37,458 nt of DNA from Streptomyces pseudogriseolus (GTDB taxonomy: Bacteria > Actinomycetota > Actinomycetes > Streptomycetales > Streptomycetaceae), in the NCBI GenBank assembly GCA_002154585.1, contig MUNG01000006.1:1-37458 (forward strand), written 5' to 3'. Positions 36,945-37,458 of this stretch are shown here, one piece after another. The position numbers and the translations under genes are program-made. The notes under the pieces were generated by a model. That model worked only from the letters and a program-made list of their open reading frames with translations, was not told the DNA's origin and ran no database searches. How positions within the stretch are numbered: position 1 is the first letter of the stretch; each line of letters opens with the position of its first letter.

Positions 36945-37458
36945 GTGAGCAGCGATCGGGACGGTACGCACGGGAGCTGGGCGAACCCCGGCGATGACCA
37001 GCCCGACGCGGAATCCGCCATCGAGACGACGGGCGAGTTCACCATCGACTACGCGCCGCCGGCCTGGTACACGCAGAACGCGTCGGAAGCGACTTCCCCG
37101 GCCGCTTCCTCCACCCCTTCGTCCACGCCTTCGTCCACGTCCGGATCCGACTCGGGCAACTCGTCCGGGTCGGTGACGAGTTCCGGTGATGCGGGAGTTT
37201 CCGGGGGTTCCGGTCGTTCCGGGGCTTCGGGTCCTCCGGCCTCGTCCGGTGGCGTCATTCCGCCGCTGCCGGGGCTGACTCCGCCGCCGCACGCCGTGGG
37301 GGCCTCCGGGCCGTCCGCCCTGCCGACGCCTCCGGCACCGGCACCGGGGGCGCCTTTCACCCCGCCCGCGCCCACGTCTGCGCCTGCGCCTGCGCCTGCT
37401 CCGGGCGCCCCGTTCACGCCGCCTGCGCCCGCGCCCGCTCCCGGTGCCCCGTTCACCC
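36945..37458 (+). CDS. N-terminus of a proline-rich ParA/MinD-like ATPase (cut by window end)
   Basis: 171 residues are visible, then the window ends. GTG start with AGGAGG upstream. The opening contains TGEFTIDYAPPAWYTQNAS, which I associate with the family annotated as SCO5717 growth-regulating ATPase, found at this end of Streptomyces ESX loci. The rest of the visible part is Ser/Gly- and then Pro/Ala-rich, with repeated GAPFTPPAP units. Mycobacterial EspI has the same plan of a Pro-rich N-terminus before a ParA/MinD ATPase. The ATPase part itself is not in the window. Confidence 0.6.
   Translation, partial: MSSDRDGTHGSWANPGDDQPDAESAIETTGEFTIDYAPPAWYTQNASEATSPAASSTPSSTPSSTSGSDSGNSSGSVTSSGDAGVSGGSGRSGASGPPASSGGVIPPLPGLTPPPHAVGASGPSALPTPPAPAPGAPFTPPAPTSAPAPAPAPGAPFTPPAPAPAPGAPFT
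37335..37458 (+). repeat. Coding repeats, APGAPFTP units
   Basis: Three in-frame copies of APAPGAPFTP start at residues 131, 150 and 163 of the final ORF (the third runs off the window). Spacing is 19 and 13 residues. Low-complexity, Pro/Ala-rich. Confidence 0.75.

Overview
The window is a chromosomal segment of a Streptomyces or very close relative. Signs are a GC content near 70% with strong third-position GC bias, GTG and even TTG starts behind good Shine-Dalgarno sites, and a gene order (rnj, dapA, thyX, dapB, pnp, rpsO, then an ESX locus with bldB) that I remember from the Streptomyces coelicolor SCO5745 to SCO5717 region. The species was not determined.

Positions 1-12000 are conserved core genes, mostly on the minus strand. 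The left edge looks like the leader of an rRNA operon reading out of the window. Next come rnj (RNase J), dapA, thyX, a plus-strand PH-like membrane protein, and a tight minus-strand cluster rpsO - pnp - M16 peptidase - dapB - small membrane protein.

Positions 10500-37458 are a type VII (ESX) secretion locus. The machinery has two flanks: eccD and eccC on the left; mycP, eccB, eccE, a 274-aa companion gene and the start of a proline-rich ParA/MinD-like ATPase on the right. The WXG100 pair esxA/esxB and the developmental regulator bldB lie divergently just inside the right flank. The central 14 kb holds cargo and accessory genes: a helical protein, a PPE-like protein with a long Pro/Gly tail, a second mycosin, an EspC-like small protein, a 751-aa putative effector with a lipoprotein partner, an SseB-domain protein, a WXG-like helical protein, and a 1491-aa RHS protein whose C-terminal tip is a PIN nuclease domain. 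Behind the RHS gene sit a 124-aa candidate immunity gene, an orphan toxin-tip-like ORF with an SGHYxP motif, and another hypothetical.

Reading of the whole: EccB/C/D/E with mycosin form the export channel, and EsxA/EsxB and the larger WXG-like proteins are substrates. The centre looks like an exchangeable toxin/immunity cargo bay: GC falls visibly in the ends of the two large effector-like genes and in the small genes next to them. The toxin and immunity assignments are inferences from domain layout, motifs and gene order; no database search was possible.
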